A DNA stretch of 64,000 nucleotides from G965215145 sp965215145 (GCA_965215145.1 OZ244038.1:372001-436000), one strand, 5' to 3'; positions 32,021 to 41,794 are shown, counted from the stretch's first letter. Notes: a model not told the origin generated them from the letters alone. Numbers and translations: made by a program.

Positions 32021-34561
32021 ATGAACCGACTCCCTACGCCGCTCGTCCTCGTGTTCACCGTGGCGCTCGCCGCGCCGGCCTTCGCCCAGCGGCCGGATCG
32101 GGCACAGATGGAGCAGCGCATGGCGCAGATGGCGCCCGGCGCCGTGACCGGAACCGTCCTCGACGCCGAGAGCGGCGAGCCCGTCGCCACGGCCTCCATC
32201 GCGGTGTGGCGGGACGGACCCGACGGGTCCGAGGAGCTCGTCACCGGCGCCGTCACCGACGCGGCCGGGGCGTTCCGCGTGGACCGGCTCCGGCCGGGGA
32301 CGTACCGCGTGACGGTCAGCTTTCTCGGTTATGCGGCGCAGGCATTCGAGGAGGTCGAGGTGACGCGGGCTGCGCTCGTGGCCGACCTCGGCGAGGTCCG
32401 CCTCGCGCCCGACGCCGCGCAGCTCGACGCCGTCGAGGTGACGGGCGAGCGCGAGCTCGTCCAGATCGAGGCCGACCGGACGGTCTACAACGTCGCCGAG
32501 CAGCCGGTGGCCGAGACCGGCTCCGCGACGGACCTCCTCCAGACGGTCCCCTCCGTCGAGGTCGACATCGACGGCAACGTCAGCCTCCGGGGCAACGGCA
32601 ACGTCGCCATCCTCCTCAACGGGCGGACGGTCCCCGTCTCCGGCGCCTTCCTCGCCAACCTGCTCCGGCAGATGCCGGCCTCGTCGATCGAGCGCGTCGA
32701 GGTGATCCCGAACCCGTCGGCGAAGTACGACCCCGAGGGGATGGGCGGCATCATCAACATCGTCACCAAGGAGGACGCCGACCTCGGCCTCTCGGGCGGC
32801 CTCACCCTCGGCGCCGGCTCGAACGGGGGCTACAGCGGCTCGGCCAACCTTGCCTACGGGCGCGGGCGCGTGACGGCCACCGGCTCCTACGGCTTCCGCC
32901 GCGACGTCCGCGAGTCCTCGGGGACCACGTCCCGCACGAACCGCTTCGCCGTCCCCACTACTTTCCTGGACCAGACCTCCGGCGGCGACCGCGCCTTCAC
33001 CTCCCACCTCCTCAACGCGAGCCTCGACTATGAGGTGGCCGACAAGACGACGCTCGGGCTGACCGGCCTGCTGAGCGCCCGCGACGGCGGCGCCGACGGG
33101 TTCAACACGTTCGCGTTCCTGGCCGAGGACGCGGCCACGCTGACGAGCCGCTTCGACCGCCTCTCCGACGGCGACTCCGAGGGCCTCAACGCCGACCTCG
33201 CCCTCGTCGCCGGCTGGCGCCCGCAGCCCGGCGAGCACGAGCTGACCGCCGAGGCCCGCTACAACCGCGCGACCGACGACGACCTCGAGACGTTCACCCA
33301 GCTCGCCCTCGACCCCGACTCCGGCGACCCCCTCGGCGGCGGGGTCACCGAGACCAACGACCTCCGGCGGGAGACCGACCAGGTCACGCTCCAGGCCGAC
33401 TACGTCCGCCCGCTGCCGGCCGGCGTCGAGCTGGAGGCCGGCTACAAGGGGGACTTCCAGCAGCTCTCGAACACGTTCGACGCCGAGTTCTCGGACGGCC
33501 GCGACGACGACGCGCTCGACAACACCTTCGGCTACGACGAGACGGTCCACGCCGGCTACGGGCTGCTGACCCGCTCGTTCGGGGCGCTGGAGCTGAAGGG
33601 CGGCCTCCGCGTCGAGCGCGCCGCGACGGAGTTCACCCTGCGCGACGCCGAGGACGCCCTGGCGGGGGGCTTCATCGCCGCCTGCGACGCCGCCGGCGAC
33701 TGCACCTTCGAGAACGGCTACTGGAGCGCGTTCCCCAGCGCCTTCGCCACCTTCAAGCTGGCCGACACGCGGCAGCTCAAGGCGAGCTACAGCAAACGCG
33801 TCCGCCGCCCCCGGACGTTCTTCCTCAACCCCTTCACCACGTTCGACGACCCGCTGAACCTCCGCCGCGGCAACCCCTTCCTGCTGCCGGAATACACCCA
33901 CTCCTTCGAGGTCGGCTACGCGCAGTTCTCGCAGCGCGGCTCGCTCACGCTGACGCCGTACTACCGCCACACCACCGACGCCATCAGCCGCTTCAAGACG
34001 CTCGACCCCGCGACGGGCGTCTCGACGCTGACGTTCGAGAACTTCCAGACGGAGGACTCCTACGGCGTCGAGGCCATCGTCTCGGCCCGGCCGGCGGGCT
34101 GGCTCAACGGGTTCCTCAGCTTCGACGCCAACCGCTCGGTCTCGAACGCCGAGAACGTCGAGGCCGGGCTCGACAACGAGGCGTTCGGGTGGAGCGTGCG
34201 GGGGAACGTGCAGGCGGAGCTGCCGCAGGGGTTCGCGCTCCAGGCGTTCGCCTTCTACCGCGCCCCGCGGGACATCCCCAACGGCCGGATCTCGTCGTTC
34301 TCGATGACCAACCTCTCGCTGCGCAAGCAGTTGCTCGGCGAGCGGGCCAGCCTCACGCTCCAGGTCCAGGACGTCTTCGACACGATGGGCTTCGCCTTCG
34401 AGCTCGACGACGAGGACTTCTTCCAGGAGGCCGAGCGCGAATGGCAGTCGCGCGTGGCGACGCTGGCCTTCACCTACACCTTCGGCCAGCCGCAGCGCCC
34501 CGACCGCCGCGCCCGCGGCGGGCGCCCCGACGGCGGCTTCGACGAGGTCGGCATCGACTGA
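32021..34561 (+). CDS. TonB-dependent receptor-type outer-membrane protein
   Basis: An 846-residue outer-membrane protein. Signal peptide 1-22 ('PAFAQ'). Residues about 43-130 form a carboxypeptidase-regulatory-like domain ('AVTGTVLDAESGEPVATASI'). A plug-like region follows with 'IERVEVIPNPSAKYDPEGMG' and 'GIINIVTKE' (about 225-250), then a 22-strand-type barrel of the OMP_b-brl_3 group. It probably imports a large ligand (siderophore, peptide or glycan); no partner SusD gene is adjacent, so it is not a classical SusCD pair. Confidence 0.9.
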   Translation: MNRLPTPLVLVFTVALAAPAFAQRPDRAQMEQRMAQMAPGAVTGTVLDAESGEPVATASIAVWRDGPDGSEELVTGAVTDAAGAFRVDRLRPGTYRVTVSFLGYAAQAFEEVEVTRAALVADLGEVRLAPDAAQLDAVEVTGERELVQIEADRTVYNVAEQPVAETGSATDLLQTVPSVEVDIDGNVSLRGNGNVAILLNGRTVPVSGAFLANLLRQMPASSIERVEVIPNPSAKYDPEGMGGIINIVTKEDADLGLSGGLTLGAGSNGGYSGSANLAYGRGRVTATGSYGFRRDVRESSGTTSRTNRFAVPTTFLDQTSGGDRAFTSHLLNASLDYEVADKTTLGLTGLLSARDGGADGFNTFAFLAEDAATLTSRFDRLSDGDSEGLNADLALVAGWRPQPGEHELTAEARYNRATDDDLETFTQLALDPDSGDPLGGGVTETNDLRRETDQVTLQADYVRPLPAGVELEAGYKGDFQQLSNTFDAEFSDGRDDDALDNTFGYDETVHAGYGLLTRSFGALELKGGLRVERAATEFTLRDAEDALAGGFIAACDAAGDCTFENGYWSAFPSAFATFKLADTRQLKASYSKRVRRPRTFFLNPFTTFDDPLNLRRGNPFLLPEYTHSFEVGYAQFSQRGSLTLTPYYRHTTDAISRFKTLDPATGVSTLTFENFQTEDSYGVEAIVSARPAGWLNGFLSFDANRSVSNAENVEAGLDNEAFGWSVRGNVQAELPQGFALQAFAFYRAPRDIPNGRISSFSMTNLSLRKQLLGERASLTLQVQDVFDTMGFAFELDDEDFFQEAEREWQSRVATLAFTYTFGQPQRPDRRARGGRPDGGFDEVGID

Positions 34562-34573
34562 GGCAGGGACCCT

Positions 34574-34601
34574 GTAGGGGCGACCGGCCGGTCGCCCCCA
34601 C
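34574..34601. repeat. REP-like palindrome between receptor gene and pgi
   Basis: GTAGGGGCGACCGG followed by CCGGTCGCCCCCAC: one mismatch over 28 bp. Same core as 9894 and 63798. It may serve as a shared terminator for the two convergent genes. Confidence 0.8.
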
Positions 34602-34609
34602 GCCGAGGT

Positions 34610-35896
34610 TTACGCCGGACGGCCGAGCTTCGAGAACATCTTCTGCTTGTAGTTCTCCACGCCCGGCTGGTCGAACGGGTTGACGCCGAGGAGGTAGCCG
34701 CTCACGGCGACGGCGTGCTCGAAGAACCCGAGGCACCCACCGACCGAGTGCGCGTCGAGGCGGGGAAGGGTGAGGGTCCAGTTCGGGACGCCGCCCTCGG
34801 CGTGGGCGGCGGCCGTGGCCTCGTAAGCCGCGCGGTTGATCTCGGCGTAGGGCTTGCCGGCGAGGTAGTTCAGCCGGTCGGGGTCGCCGGGCTCCTCCTG
34901 CGGCGTCGGGCCGACCTCGCCGTCGCCGACCATCAGGAACGTCTCGACCAGGGTGCGCTGGCCTTGCTGCACGTACTGCCCGAGCGAGTGGAGGTCGGTG
35001 GTGTACTGGACGACGGCGGGGAACAGCCCGCGCTCCCCCTTCCCCTCGCTCTCCCCGAAGAGCTGCTGCCACCACGCCCCGATCCCCGTGAGCCGCGGCT
35101 CGAACACAGCGAGGATCTCGGTCTTGTACCCCGCCTCGTGGAGGAGGAACCGGTCGGCGGCGTAGTCGAGCGCGGGGTTGTCGCCGGGGCCGCTGCCTGC
35201 GTCCTCCAGCTCCCGCAGCGCGTCGCCGGCGCCCTGAACGAGTGCGCGGACGTCGAGGCCGGCGGCGGCGATGGGCAGCAGGCCGACGGGCGTGAGCACG
35301 CTGAACCGCCCTCCCACGCCGTCGGGGATAGTGAATTTCCGGTAGCCGCGCTCCTCGACCAACGGGTTCAGCAGCCCCCCCTCCGGCCCCGTCGTGACGA
35401 GGATCCGCCGGTCGGCGTCGTCAAAGGCGTCTTCCACGAGGCGCCGGGCAAAGCGGAAGGCGAGGCTGGGCTCCAGCGTGCTCCCGCTCTTCGAGATCAC
35501 GTTGACGTAGACGCTCTTCCCGCGAAGGTGGTCGAGGAGCTCGCGGTGGTACCCCGGTGAGAGGTGGTGCCCGGCGAAGAGCACCTCGGGGCCGTCACCA
35601 TCGGGGAAGTACGGCGTGAGCGCATCCACCACCGCCTGCGCGCCGAGGTACGACCCCCCAATCCCGATGCAGAGCAGGACGTCGGCCCGCTCGCGGACCT
35701 CAGCGGCGACCTCCTCGACGCGGCTGAGCACGGCCTCGTCGGGCTCCATCACGAGGGGGCGCCACGCGAGCATGTCGGCCCCGGCGCCGGTCCCTTCGAG
35801 GGCGGTACGGTGCGCCGCTTCGAGGGGGGGCCGGAGGTCGGCGCGGGCGCCGCCGTCGAGGAAGGGGGTGACGCGGGAGCGGTCGAGGGTGAGCAT
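34610..35896 (-). CDS. pgi: glucose-6-phosphate isomerase
   Basis: Interconverts glucose 6-phosphate and fructose 6-phosphate. The 428-residue protein is of the short bacterial type (about 430-450), with 'GIGGSYLGAQAVVDAL', 'VISKSGSTLEPSLAFR', the catalytic Glu segment 'FGESEGKGERGLFP', and the C-terminal signature 'NPFDQPGVENYKQKMF'. Stands alone. Start at ATG 35896 gives a normal length. Confidence 0.95.
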   Translation of the reverse strand: MLTLDRSRVTPFLDGGARADLRPPLEAAHRTALEGTGAGADMLAWRPLVMEPDEAVLSRVEEVAAEVRERADVLLCIGIGGSYLGAQAVVDALTPYFPDGDGPEVLFAGHHLSPGYHRELLDHLRGKSVYVNVISKSGSTLEPSLAFRFARRLVEDAFDDADRRILVTTGPEGGLLNPLVEERGYRKFTIPDGVGGRFSVLTPVGLLPIAAAGLDVRALVQGAGDALRELEDAGSGPGDNPALDYAADRFLLHEAGYKTEILAVFEPRLTGIGAWWQQLFGESEGKGERGLFPAVVQYTTDLHSLGQYVQQGQRTLVETFLMVGDGEVGPTPQEEPGDPDRLNYLAGKPYAEINRAAYEATAAAHAEGGVPNWTLTLPRLDAHSVGGCLGFFEHAVAVSGYLLGVNPFDQPGVENYKQKMFSKLGRPA

Positions 35897-36046
35897 CGGC
35901 GGGCGGGTGGGGTGGGGACGGCCCCTATGCCGCTTCGCCCGCCGGGATCCGCGACCCGTCGAACATCATCCCCGGATCTCCGTTATAACACCTATGCGGG
36001 CCGCCGACCCTCGGCCGGCCATCCATCTCACCAACCGAATTCGACC

Positions 36047-36328
36047 GTGGCGATCTACGAGCTGAAGCACGCCGAGCTGGACGGCATCGAGGGGCAGGGC
36101 TACGCCTACCCCGTCAAGACCTTCCGCGGGAAGGAGTACAAGGGGGTCTTCTTCGCCGACGACGGCGAGGCCCTCCAGGCCATCGCGGAGAAAGACGAGG
36201 TCGAGTTCTCCGGCACCGTCTACGACACGACCCGCGAGCGCACCGAGACCTTCCCCGTGGACGTGGTCGACACGCTGACGGCCGGCATCGGCGAGCGCGC
36301 CGCCTTCGTGGCGAAGGAGCAGCCGTAG
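36047..36328 (+). CDS. small hypothetical protein
   Basis: A 93-residue acidic protein starting at GTG 36047 ('AIYELKHAELDGIEGQGYAY'). Mixed alpha/beta composition; no signal peptide, no membrane segment and no motif recognised. Codon usage matches neighbours and no overlapping gene competes, so it is likely real. A TATAAC element lies at 35984-35989. The REP-like hairpin follows 25 bp after the stop. Confidence 0.65.
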   Translation: MAIYELKHAELDGIEGQGYAYPVKTFRGKEYKGVFFADDGEALQAIAEKDEVEFSGTVYDTTRERTETFPVDVVDTLTAGIGERAAFVAKEQP

Positions 36329-36353
36329 CGCTGCCGCTCCCCACCAGCCTTTC

Positions 36354-36398
36354 CGTAGGGGCGGAGCGGAGTGACAGGCACTCCGCTCCGCCCCTACG
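36354..36398. repeat. REP-like perfect hairpin, 20-bp stem
   Basis: CGTAGGGGCGGAGCGGAGTG, loop ACAGG, and its exact complement ending CGCCCCTACG. This is the most complete member of the family and lies between two convergent genes. Confidence 0.85.
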
Positions 36399-36401
36399 CG
36401 A

Positions 36402-38771
36402 TCACCGCAGCCCGACGACGCGGTAGCCGCCGGCCGGCACCGCGAGCTTCACCGCGCCGCCCTCGACGCGGACGGTTTCACCCGTGAGGGCGTCCGTGGC
36501 TGCGACCGCCGCGAGGGGGTCCGGGAGGCCGAGCGTGAGCGTCTTCGGCTCCGAACCCTTGTTCAGCGCCACGAGCACGCGGTCGTCGGCGGAGGCGCGG
36601 AGGTAGGCCCACGCGTCGCCCTCGGCGTGGAGCGTGTGGAAGCCGCCGCGTCGCAGCGCCGGCCGCTCGCGGCGAAGCCGGACGAGGCTGCTCACCCGAT
36701 CCTTCAGCGCCCGCTCGTCCGCCGTCACCTCCAACCCAAACCGCATGGGACGGCGGTTGTCCGGGTCGTTGGCGCCGGTCATCCCGATCTCGTCGCCGTA
36801 GTAGACCGTCGGGACGCCGGGGGTGGTGAGGAGGTAGGCGAGGTAGAGCTCGGCCCGCCGGTAGCTCGCCGGGTCGTCCACGCGGATGTCGGCCAGCCAG
36901 CCGGGCTCCTTGTCGTCGGGCGCGTCGCGGGCGAGGTCGCCGTCGGCGTAGGCGAGGAAGCGGGCCTTGTCGTGGGAGTCCATCAGGTTGCCCATGACAT
37001 GGTCGGCGCCGTACACGTCGAGCGACCTTTGCATCTCCTGATCCAGCACCTCGAAGTCGGCTGCGGGATCGAGGAAGACGTACTTCGCGGCGTCGTAGAG
37101 GTTGAAGTTGAACTGCGCGTCGAGTTGGCCAGGAGTGACGTAGGAGGAGGTGAGCCCGTAGGAGCCGAACGTCTCGCCGATCTGGTAGGCGGGCAACTCG
37201 CGTTCGGAGTCCACCTCCTCCCGGACCTTCCGGGTGAGCGTCCGCCAGAACCGGTTGGGGATGTGCTTCACGGCGTCGTGGCGGAACCCGTCGGCGCCGG
37301 TTTGTTCCAGCCACCACACGGCGTTATCCGTCATCGCCTCCAGCGCGGCGTCCGAGCCCTCGAAGTCGAAGCTCGGGAGGTACGGCTCAAACCACGTCGT
37401 GAGCCGCTGCTCGTCCCAGAGCCGGAGGTTCTTACGGCCGTCCGGCAGCTCCAGCGTCCCGAACCAGTCGCGGTGCTCGCGGAAGTAGGGGTGGTCCTCG
37501 TGGACGTGGTTGGCGACGAAGTCAAGCAGTACGCGGATGCCCCGCTCGTGCGCCGCGTCGATGGTCCGTCGCAGCAGGTCCATGTCCCCAAACCGCTCCT
37601 CGACGCGCTCGGGGTGGGTCGGCCAGTAGCCGTGGTAGCCGGTGTAAAAACGGTGAGGCGGTGGGTACTCGCGGTGCGCCCGGTCGGTGTTCTCCACGAC
37701 GGGGGAGAGCCAGAGCACGTTCACGCCGAGGTCGGCGAAATAGCCCTCCTCCAGCTTGTCGAGGACGCCCCGGAGGTCGCCGCCGTGGTAGTTGGCGCGG
37801 GCGGCGACGGAGTCATGGGGGACGGGCCGCGAGTTCGAGGGGTCGCCGTCGGCGAACCGGTCGATCAGGATCTGGTAGAGCATGGCGTCGCGCCACGAGA
37901 AGGCGTCGGGCGCGAGGGGGCGGCCGTCGACGAGCGGCACCACCGCGAAGCGTGTTGCCTGTCCACCTTGCGCGACCGCCACGCGCAGCGCGCCCGCGTC
38001 CCCAGGCTCGACCCGCACCGCGATCCGATCCCCGTCGGTCCCAATTCGCTCCGGCGGCAGCGGCCGGTTGCCGACGAGCGCCACCACCTCCTCCGGCTGC
38101 ACGACCGCCGGCTCCCCACCCCGCTCGAACGCGAACTCCATCACCCCGCCTCCCTGCACCGGCGCCCGCTCGCGGAAGCCGACGGTGTGGAGCGCCACCG
38201 GCTCCGCGTGGCGCGGCGGCACAACGAGCACGTTGTTGAACCCGCCCAGCCCGTTCGGCACGACGGCGTCGCTCGCGGGGTCGAGGACCTCCTCCCCGTC
38301 CACGGTGAACTTGTACTCGTAGCGCCCGGCGTCGAGGGGGAGGATGATCTGCCAAGCGCCGCCGTCGGCGGGGGCGGCGAGGGCGTCGCGCGTGCGGCTC
38401 CAGTCGTTGAACTGCCCGATGACGTGGACTCGCTCGGCTGGCTCCTCGGCACGGAAGGTGAACGTGTGCGGCGTGAGGATGCGCGAGCGGACGGGCAGCG
38501 CGAGCGCCTCGCCTCCGAGCGTGAACGGGACGAGCCCCAGCCCCTCGAAGTCGGCGACCGGGAGGAGGGCAAGCGTGCCGGCCCCGCCGTCGTAGCTCAC
38601 CGCGACCGCCGGGGTGCTCTCGAAGACCGGCACCTCGTCCGTCACCAGCAGGTCCGCGACGAGCACGGTGTCGGGCTGCCCGGCGACGAGCGAGAGCGGG
38701 CGGATCGGCGGGTGCTGCGCGGCGGCCGGCGCGGCGATCAGGAAGACGAGGAGGAGCGGAAGGCGATGCAT
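36402..38771 (-). CDS. exported GH13 alpha-amylase/neopullulanase-like enzyme with CBM48
   Basis: A 789-residue alpha-glucan hydrolase. Signal peptide 1-18 ('APAAAQ'). A CBM48-like module at about 103-185 carries 'VHVIGQFNDWSRTRDAL' and 'GRYEYKFTVDGEE'. The catalytic barrel (about 290-690) has nucleophile Asp499 in 'GFRHDAVKH', acid/base Glu533 in 'QIGETFG' and Asp601 in 'MDSHDKARFL', plus 'LDFVANHVHEDHP'. A C-terminal beta domain follows. Predicted to act in the periplasm or at the surface on maltodextrin, glycogen or pullulan; exact specificity unknown. No sus-like genes adjoin. Confidence 0.9.
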   Translation of the reverse strand: MHRLPLLLVFLIAAPAAAQHPPIRPLSLVAGQPDTVLVADLLVTDEVPVFESTPAVAVSYDGGAGTLALLPVADFEGLGLVPFTLGGEALALPVRSRILTPHTFTFRAEEPAERVHVIGQFNDWSRTRDALAAPADGGAWQIILPLDAGRYEYKFTVDGEEVLDPASDAVVPNGLGGFNNVLVVPPRHAEPVALHTVGFRERAPVQGGGVMEFAFERGGEPAVVQPEEVVALVGNRPLPPERIGTDGDRIAVRVEPGDAGALRVAVAQGGQATRFAVVPLVDGRPLAPDAFSWRDAMLYQILIDRFADGDPSNSRPVPHDSVAARANYHGGDLRGVLDKLEEGYFADLGVNVLWLSPVVENTDRAHREYPPPHRFYTGYHGYWPTHPERVEERFGDMDLLRRTIDAAHERGIRVLLDFVANHVHEDHPYFREHRDWFGTLELPDGRKNLRLWDEQRLTTWFEPYLPSFDFEGSDAALEAMTDNAVWWLEQTGADGFRHDAVKHIPNRFWRTLTRKVREEVDSERELPAYQIGETFGSYGLTSSYVTPGQLDAQFNFNLYDAAKYVFLDPAADFEVLDQEMQRSLDVYGADHVMGNLMDSHDKARFLAYADGDLARDAPDDKEPGWLADIRVDDPASYRRAELYLAYLLTTPGVPTVYYGDEIGMTGANDPDNRRPMRFGLEVTADERALKDRVSSLVRLRRERPALRRGGFHTLHAEGDAWAYLRASADDRVLVALNKGSEPKTLTLGLPDPLAAVAATDALTGETVRVEGGAVKLAVPAGGYRVVGLR

Positions 38772-38828
38772 CAGGCGGGCGGAGGCGGGCCGCGAAGATA
38801 GGCCGCGTGCGCCCTGGGGGCCGCCGCC

Positions 38829-39092
38829 TCAGTGGTTGCGGAGGGCGTCGATCAGCTCCTGCTTGTCCATCTTCGAGCGGCCTTCGATGCCGACGTCCTT
38901 CGCCTGCTGGTAGAGCTCGTCCTTCGTGCGGTCCTCGTAGCGGCGGGCGTGGCCGCCCTTCTCCGAGGGGTGCCGGTCCGGGTTCGCCTGCGCGTTGGCG
39001 ATCCGGGCGGACTTCTCCTTCGAGTAGCCCTTGCCGCGGAGCTCCTCGTAGGTGTCGTCCTTCTTAATGCTGGGTCCGTGGTCCTTAGCCAT
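38829..39092 (-). CDS. small basic protein with Rho-N/HeH-like C-terminus
   Basis: An 87-residue highly charged protein: 'DDTYEELRGKGYSKEKSARI' at the N-terminus, as in small DUF7218-like proteins, and a C-terminal 'RTKDELYQQAKDVGIEGRSK' plus 'DKQELIDALRNH' that fits the Rho N-terminal/HeH helix-extended-helix fold, often nucleic-acid binding. Role unknown; such proteins are common as stress-associated small proteins. Confidence 0.8.
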   Translation of the reverse strand: MAKDHGPSIKKDDTYEELRGKGYSKEKSARIANAQANPDRHPSEKGGHARRYEDRTKDELYQQAKDVGIEGRSKMDKQELIDALRNH

Positions 39093-39161
39093 GAGAGGGG
39101 CGGTTGGTGAGAGGGGACGGGGTAAACGACTCTTGCCTAACCGGGTTCTCGTCGCGCCCGC

Positions 39162-39512
39162 TCAGTCCAGCGGGGGCCGTCGGCGATTGGCCTTCTTCTC
39201 GCTCCGGCGGCGCTTGGCTTCGAGGCGCCGTCGTCGGGAAGCCGCCGTCGGCTTCGTGGCGACGCGGCGCTTCTGTGGCCGGTTCAACGCTTCGAGGCGC
39301 CGGCGCAGCTCCGCCAGCGCGAGGCGCTTGTTGCGGTGCTGGCTGCGGGTGTCGCGCCGGGTCACCGTCTCCCCGGAGGGCCGGTGCGTGAGGCGGACGG
39401 CGCTCTCGGTCTTGTTGGCGTGCTGCCCGCCCGGCCCGCCCGAGCGGAACGTCTCGACGTCGCACTCGGCGAGGAGGTCGTCGTCGGAGGCGGGGATCGG
39501 GAAGCGGGGCAT
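39162..39512 (-). CDS. ArfB/YaeJ-like peptide-chain release factor
   Basis: A 116-residue protein with the catalytic GGQ motif in 'FRSGGPGGQHANKTESAVRL' and a long basic tail (about 65-116, rich in Arg and Lys). This is the layout of ArfB/YaeJ, which hydrolyses peptidyl-tRNA on stalled ribosomes with its tail in the empty mRNA channel. It lacks the codon-recognition domains of RF1 and RF2. ATG 39512 gives the family N-terminus. A close alternative is RF-H-like factors. Confidence 0.85.
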   Translation of the reverse strand: MPRFPIPASDDDLLAECDVETFRSGGPGGQHANKTESAVRLTHRPSGETVTRRDTRSQHRNKRLALAELRRRLEALNRPQKRRVATKPTAASRRRRLEAKRRRSEKKANRRRPPLD

Positions 39513-39520
39513 AGTGGGGG

Positions 39521-40240
39521 CTACTCGGCGAGGAGCAGCAGCGCGGCGTAGAGCGCCGCGCCGAGGGCGAACGGCCAGAACCGGCTCTGGCGGTCGTCCG
39601 GCAGCTCCTCCTTCAGCACGTTCAGCACGACGCCCCCGCCGAGGAACGCGATCATCCCCACGATCACCGGCTCGCTCAACTCGACGAACGCGCTGACGAC
39701 GCAGCCGGCGACGACGGCCCCCGCGAGCACCCACCGCCCGGTGTCGTGGTAGAGCCGGGGATACTCCTGCCGGAGGCCGTAGTCGTTGACGAAGAAGTGG
39801 AGCCCCATCGCGAAGGCGTAGAGCAGGAGGAGGTCGAGCGCGGGGTCCTCGCGGTGGAGGAGGACGTAGCCGATGATGGCGTTGTAGACGGCGAACGAGC
39901 CGATCCGCACCCAGAACACCCGCCGCTCTCCGGCCGCGAGGACGTCCGGGTCCTCGTCCGCCCCCTCCTGCGCCCGCTCCAGCCCGTAGAACACGGCGAG
40001 CCCGACGAGCGCCACGAGCCAGACGTGCCGCTCCAGGAAGCCGAGCGTGCCCACGGCCTCGGCCAGCCCCACCTGCCCGGCCGCCAGCTCCGGCAGGAGG
40101 TGGACGAACACGTAGGCCACGCTCGCCCCGCTCGCCCCCGAGAGCCACGCCGAGCGCGGGAGGGCGTCGAGGAACCGGAGCCGCCCCGCGAACAGGTGGA
40201 CAGCCGCGAGGCCGAGCGAGCAGAGCAGGGCGAGGAGCAC
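39521..40240 (-). CDS. multi-pass membrane protein, ZIP-like
   Basis: A 239-residue protein with about eight membrane segments. 'YVFVHLLPEL' and 'MGLHFFVNDYGLR' carry polar residues inside membrane helices, and the first resembles the 'HLLPE' metal-site motif of ZIP transporters, but the rest does not allow a firm family call. It lies 8 bp upstream of the ArfB-like gene on the same strand, so the two are probably co-transcribed. Confidence 0.75.
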   Translation of the reverse strand: MLLALLCSLGLAAVHLFAGRLRFLDALPRSAWLSGASGASVAYVFVHLLPELAAGQVGLAEAVGTLGFLERHVWLVALVGLAVFYGLERAQEGADEDPDVLAAGERRVFWVRIGSFAVYNAIIGYVLLHREDPALDLLLLYAFAMGLHFFVNDYGLRQEYPRLYHDTGRWVLAGAVVAGCVVSAFVELSEPVIVGMIAFLGGGVVLNVLKEELPDDRQSRFWPFALGAALYAALLLLAE

Positions 40241-40300
40241 AGGGACGGGGGACGGGAAGGCGAGACGGAAAAGCTACCGATGCGCTACCCGACAACACCC

Positions 40301-40343
40301 GTAGGGGCGCACAGCCAAGTGACCTGCACTTGGCTCAGCGCCC
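40301..40343. repeat. REP-like hairpin with ACCTG loop
   Basis: GTAGGGGCGC on the left, inner stem GCCAAGTG / CACTTGGC around loop ACCTG, outer GGGCGC / GCGCCC. The right GTAG-complement is degraded. Confidence 0.65.
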
Positions 40344-40375
40344 TGCCGCGGGCTGCCGCCGCCTCCACCCTCGGG

Positions 40376-41794
40376 CTACCGCGCCGGCCCGTCGAACGAA
40401 CCGGCCGGACCAGGGAATACGACGGGGCTCTCGAACCCCTCCTCCGAGACCGCCGCCACCCCGAACAGGTAGTTGTCGATCACGACGTTCTCCAGCGTGA
40501 ACGCGTGCTTACCGTCCGCGTCGAGCGCCGGCATGCCGGCCCACCGGCTCCGCGTCCACTGCGGCTCCGTCGTGAGGCGCCAGTAGACCTTGTAGCCCGC
40601 GAGGTTCGGCGCGCGGTCCGACGGCGTCGGCGCCCACGAGAGCGTGGTACTGGGAGAAACTGCGCCCGCGATCTCGACGCCGGTGGGCGGCGCCGGCGCC
40701 CACGCCATCGCCGCGAGCACGGCGGCGTTCAGCCCCGTCAGCTTCGCCGCGTAATCGAAGTCCACGAACTCCACCGTGTCGCCGTAGTGCCGTCCGTCCT
40801 CCGTACGGAGGTCCTGGTGCTGGCGGTCGTAGTGCTCGTTGGTCTCCATAATGCGGACGCCGGGGAAGCCGGCGTCGTTGAACGGGCGGTGGTGGCCGCC
40901 GCGCCCGAACCGGTCGAGCCGGTAGATCATCATCACGTCGAGGTTCGGGACGTACCGCTCGCCGAGGCGGTCCACGTAGCGGGCGAGGTTGCGGCTCGGC
41001 GAGTCGACCTCGCCGCCGGTGAACCGCCGGGTGCGGGCCTCCTCGTCGGTCTCGACCGCGCGGGTGCCCTCGCTGAAGACGCGGGCCGTGGTGTTGTCGC
41101 AGACGCCGTTGATCCCGCAGGAGTTGCCGATCATGTCGTTGTTCAGCACGCCCTCGATGCGCCACCCGTCGCGGACGGCCTGCTCGGCCATGATCTTCCC
41201 GCCGAACAGCCCCTGCTCCTCCCCCGAGAGCCCGGCGAAAACGAGGCTCGCGTTGAACCGGTACTGCGTGAGCGCGCGGGCCGCCTCGATCGCCCCGGCC
41301 ATCCCGCTCGCGTTGTCGTTGGCGCCGGGGGCGTCGCTGGTAAAATCCATCGGGTCGGAGGCGCGCGAGTCGACGTCGCCGCTCATCACGACGTAGCGGC
41401 CGGGGTCGGTGGTGCCGCGGAGGATGGCGAGCACGTTGACGACCTCGGTGGGCTCGGGGATGCGGCGCTCGCCCTCGACCGTGCCGCGCTGGACGACGAT
41501 CTCCAGGCAACCCCCGCACGCGGCCGAGATCCGCCGGAACTCCGCCTCGATCCACCGCCGGGCCGCGCCGATCCCGCGCGCGTCGCTCGTCGTGTCCGAG
41601 AGCGTGTGCCGCGTCCCGAACCCCGCGAGCGTGCGGACGTCCGCCTCGATCCGCTCGGCCGACGGCGCACGGGCGATCTCGCCGAGCACGGGCTGGAGGC
41701 CAGGCGGGGCCGCCGGGAGGGCGACGGCGTGCGGGCGGTCCTGGGCCGAGGCCGCGAGTGGGAGGGCGAGGAGGAGCAGGAGGAGGGTCTTCAC
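40376..41794 (-). CDS. exported M28 zinc aminopeptidase
   Basis: A 472-residue protein starting at GTG 41794. Signal peptide 1-17 ('AASAQ'). The M28 di-zinc site is visible: Asp in 'VMSGDVDSRAS', bridging Asp in 'PGANDNASGM', Glu pair in 'GLSGEEQGLFG', Asp in 'NNDMIGNS' and His in 'GGHHRPFND'. Residues about 370-465 form a fibronectin-III-like domain. Likely trims peptides outside the cytoplasm. No T9SS sorting domain. Confidence 0.88.
   Translation of the reverse strand: MKTLLLLLLALPLAASAQDRPHAVALPAAPPGLQPVLGEIARAPSAERIEADVRTLAGFGTRHTLSDTTSDARGIGAARRWIEAEFRRISAACGGCLEIVVQRGTVEGERRIPEPTEVVNVLAILRGTTDPGRYVVMSGDVDSRASDPMDFTSDAPGANDNASGMAGAIEAARALTQYRFNASLVFAGLSGEEQGLFGGKIMAEQAVRDGWRIEGVLNNDMIGNSCGINGVCDNTTARVFSEGTRAVETDEEARTRRFTGGEVDSPSRNLARYVDRLGERYVPNLDVMMIYRLDRFGRGGHHRPFNDAGFPGVRIMETNEHYDRQHQDLRTEDGRHYGDTVEFVDFDYAAKLTGLNAAVLAAMAWAPAPPTGVEIAGAVSPSTTLSWAPTPSDRAPNLAGYKVYWRLTTEPQWTRSRWAGMPALDADGKHAFTLENVVIDNYLFGVAAVSEEGFESPVVFPGPAGSFDGPAR

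Noticed and set aside
32021..34561. SusC/SusD polysaccharide-utilisation pair
   Set aside because: No SusD-like lipoprotein is adjacent and the barrel resembles the OMP_b-brl_3 type.
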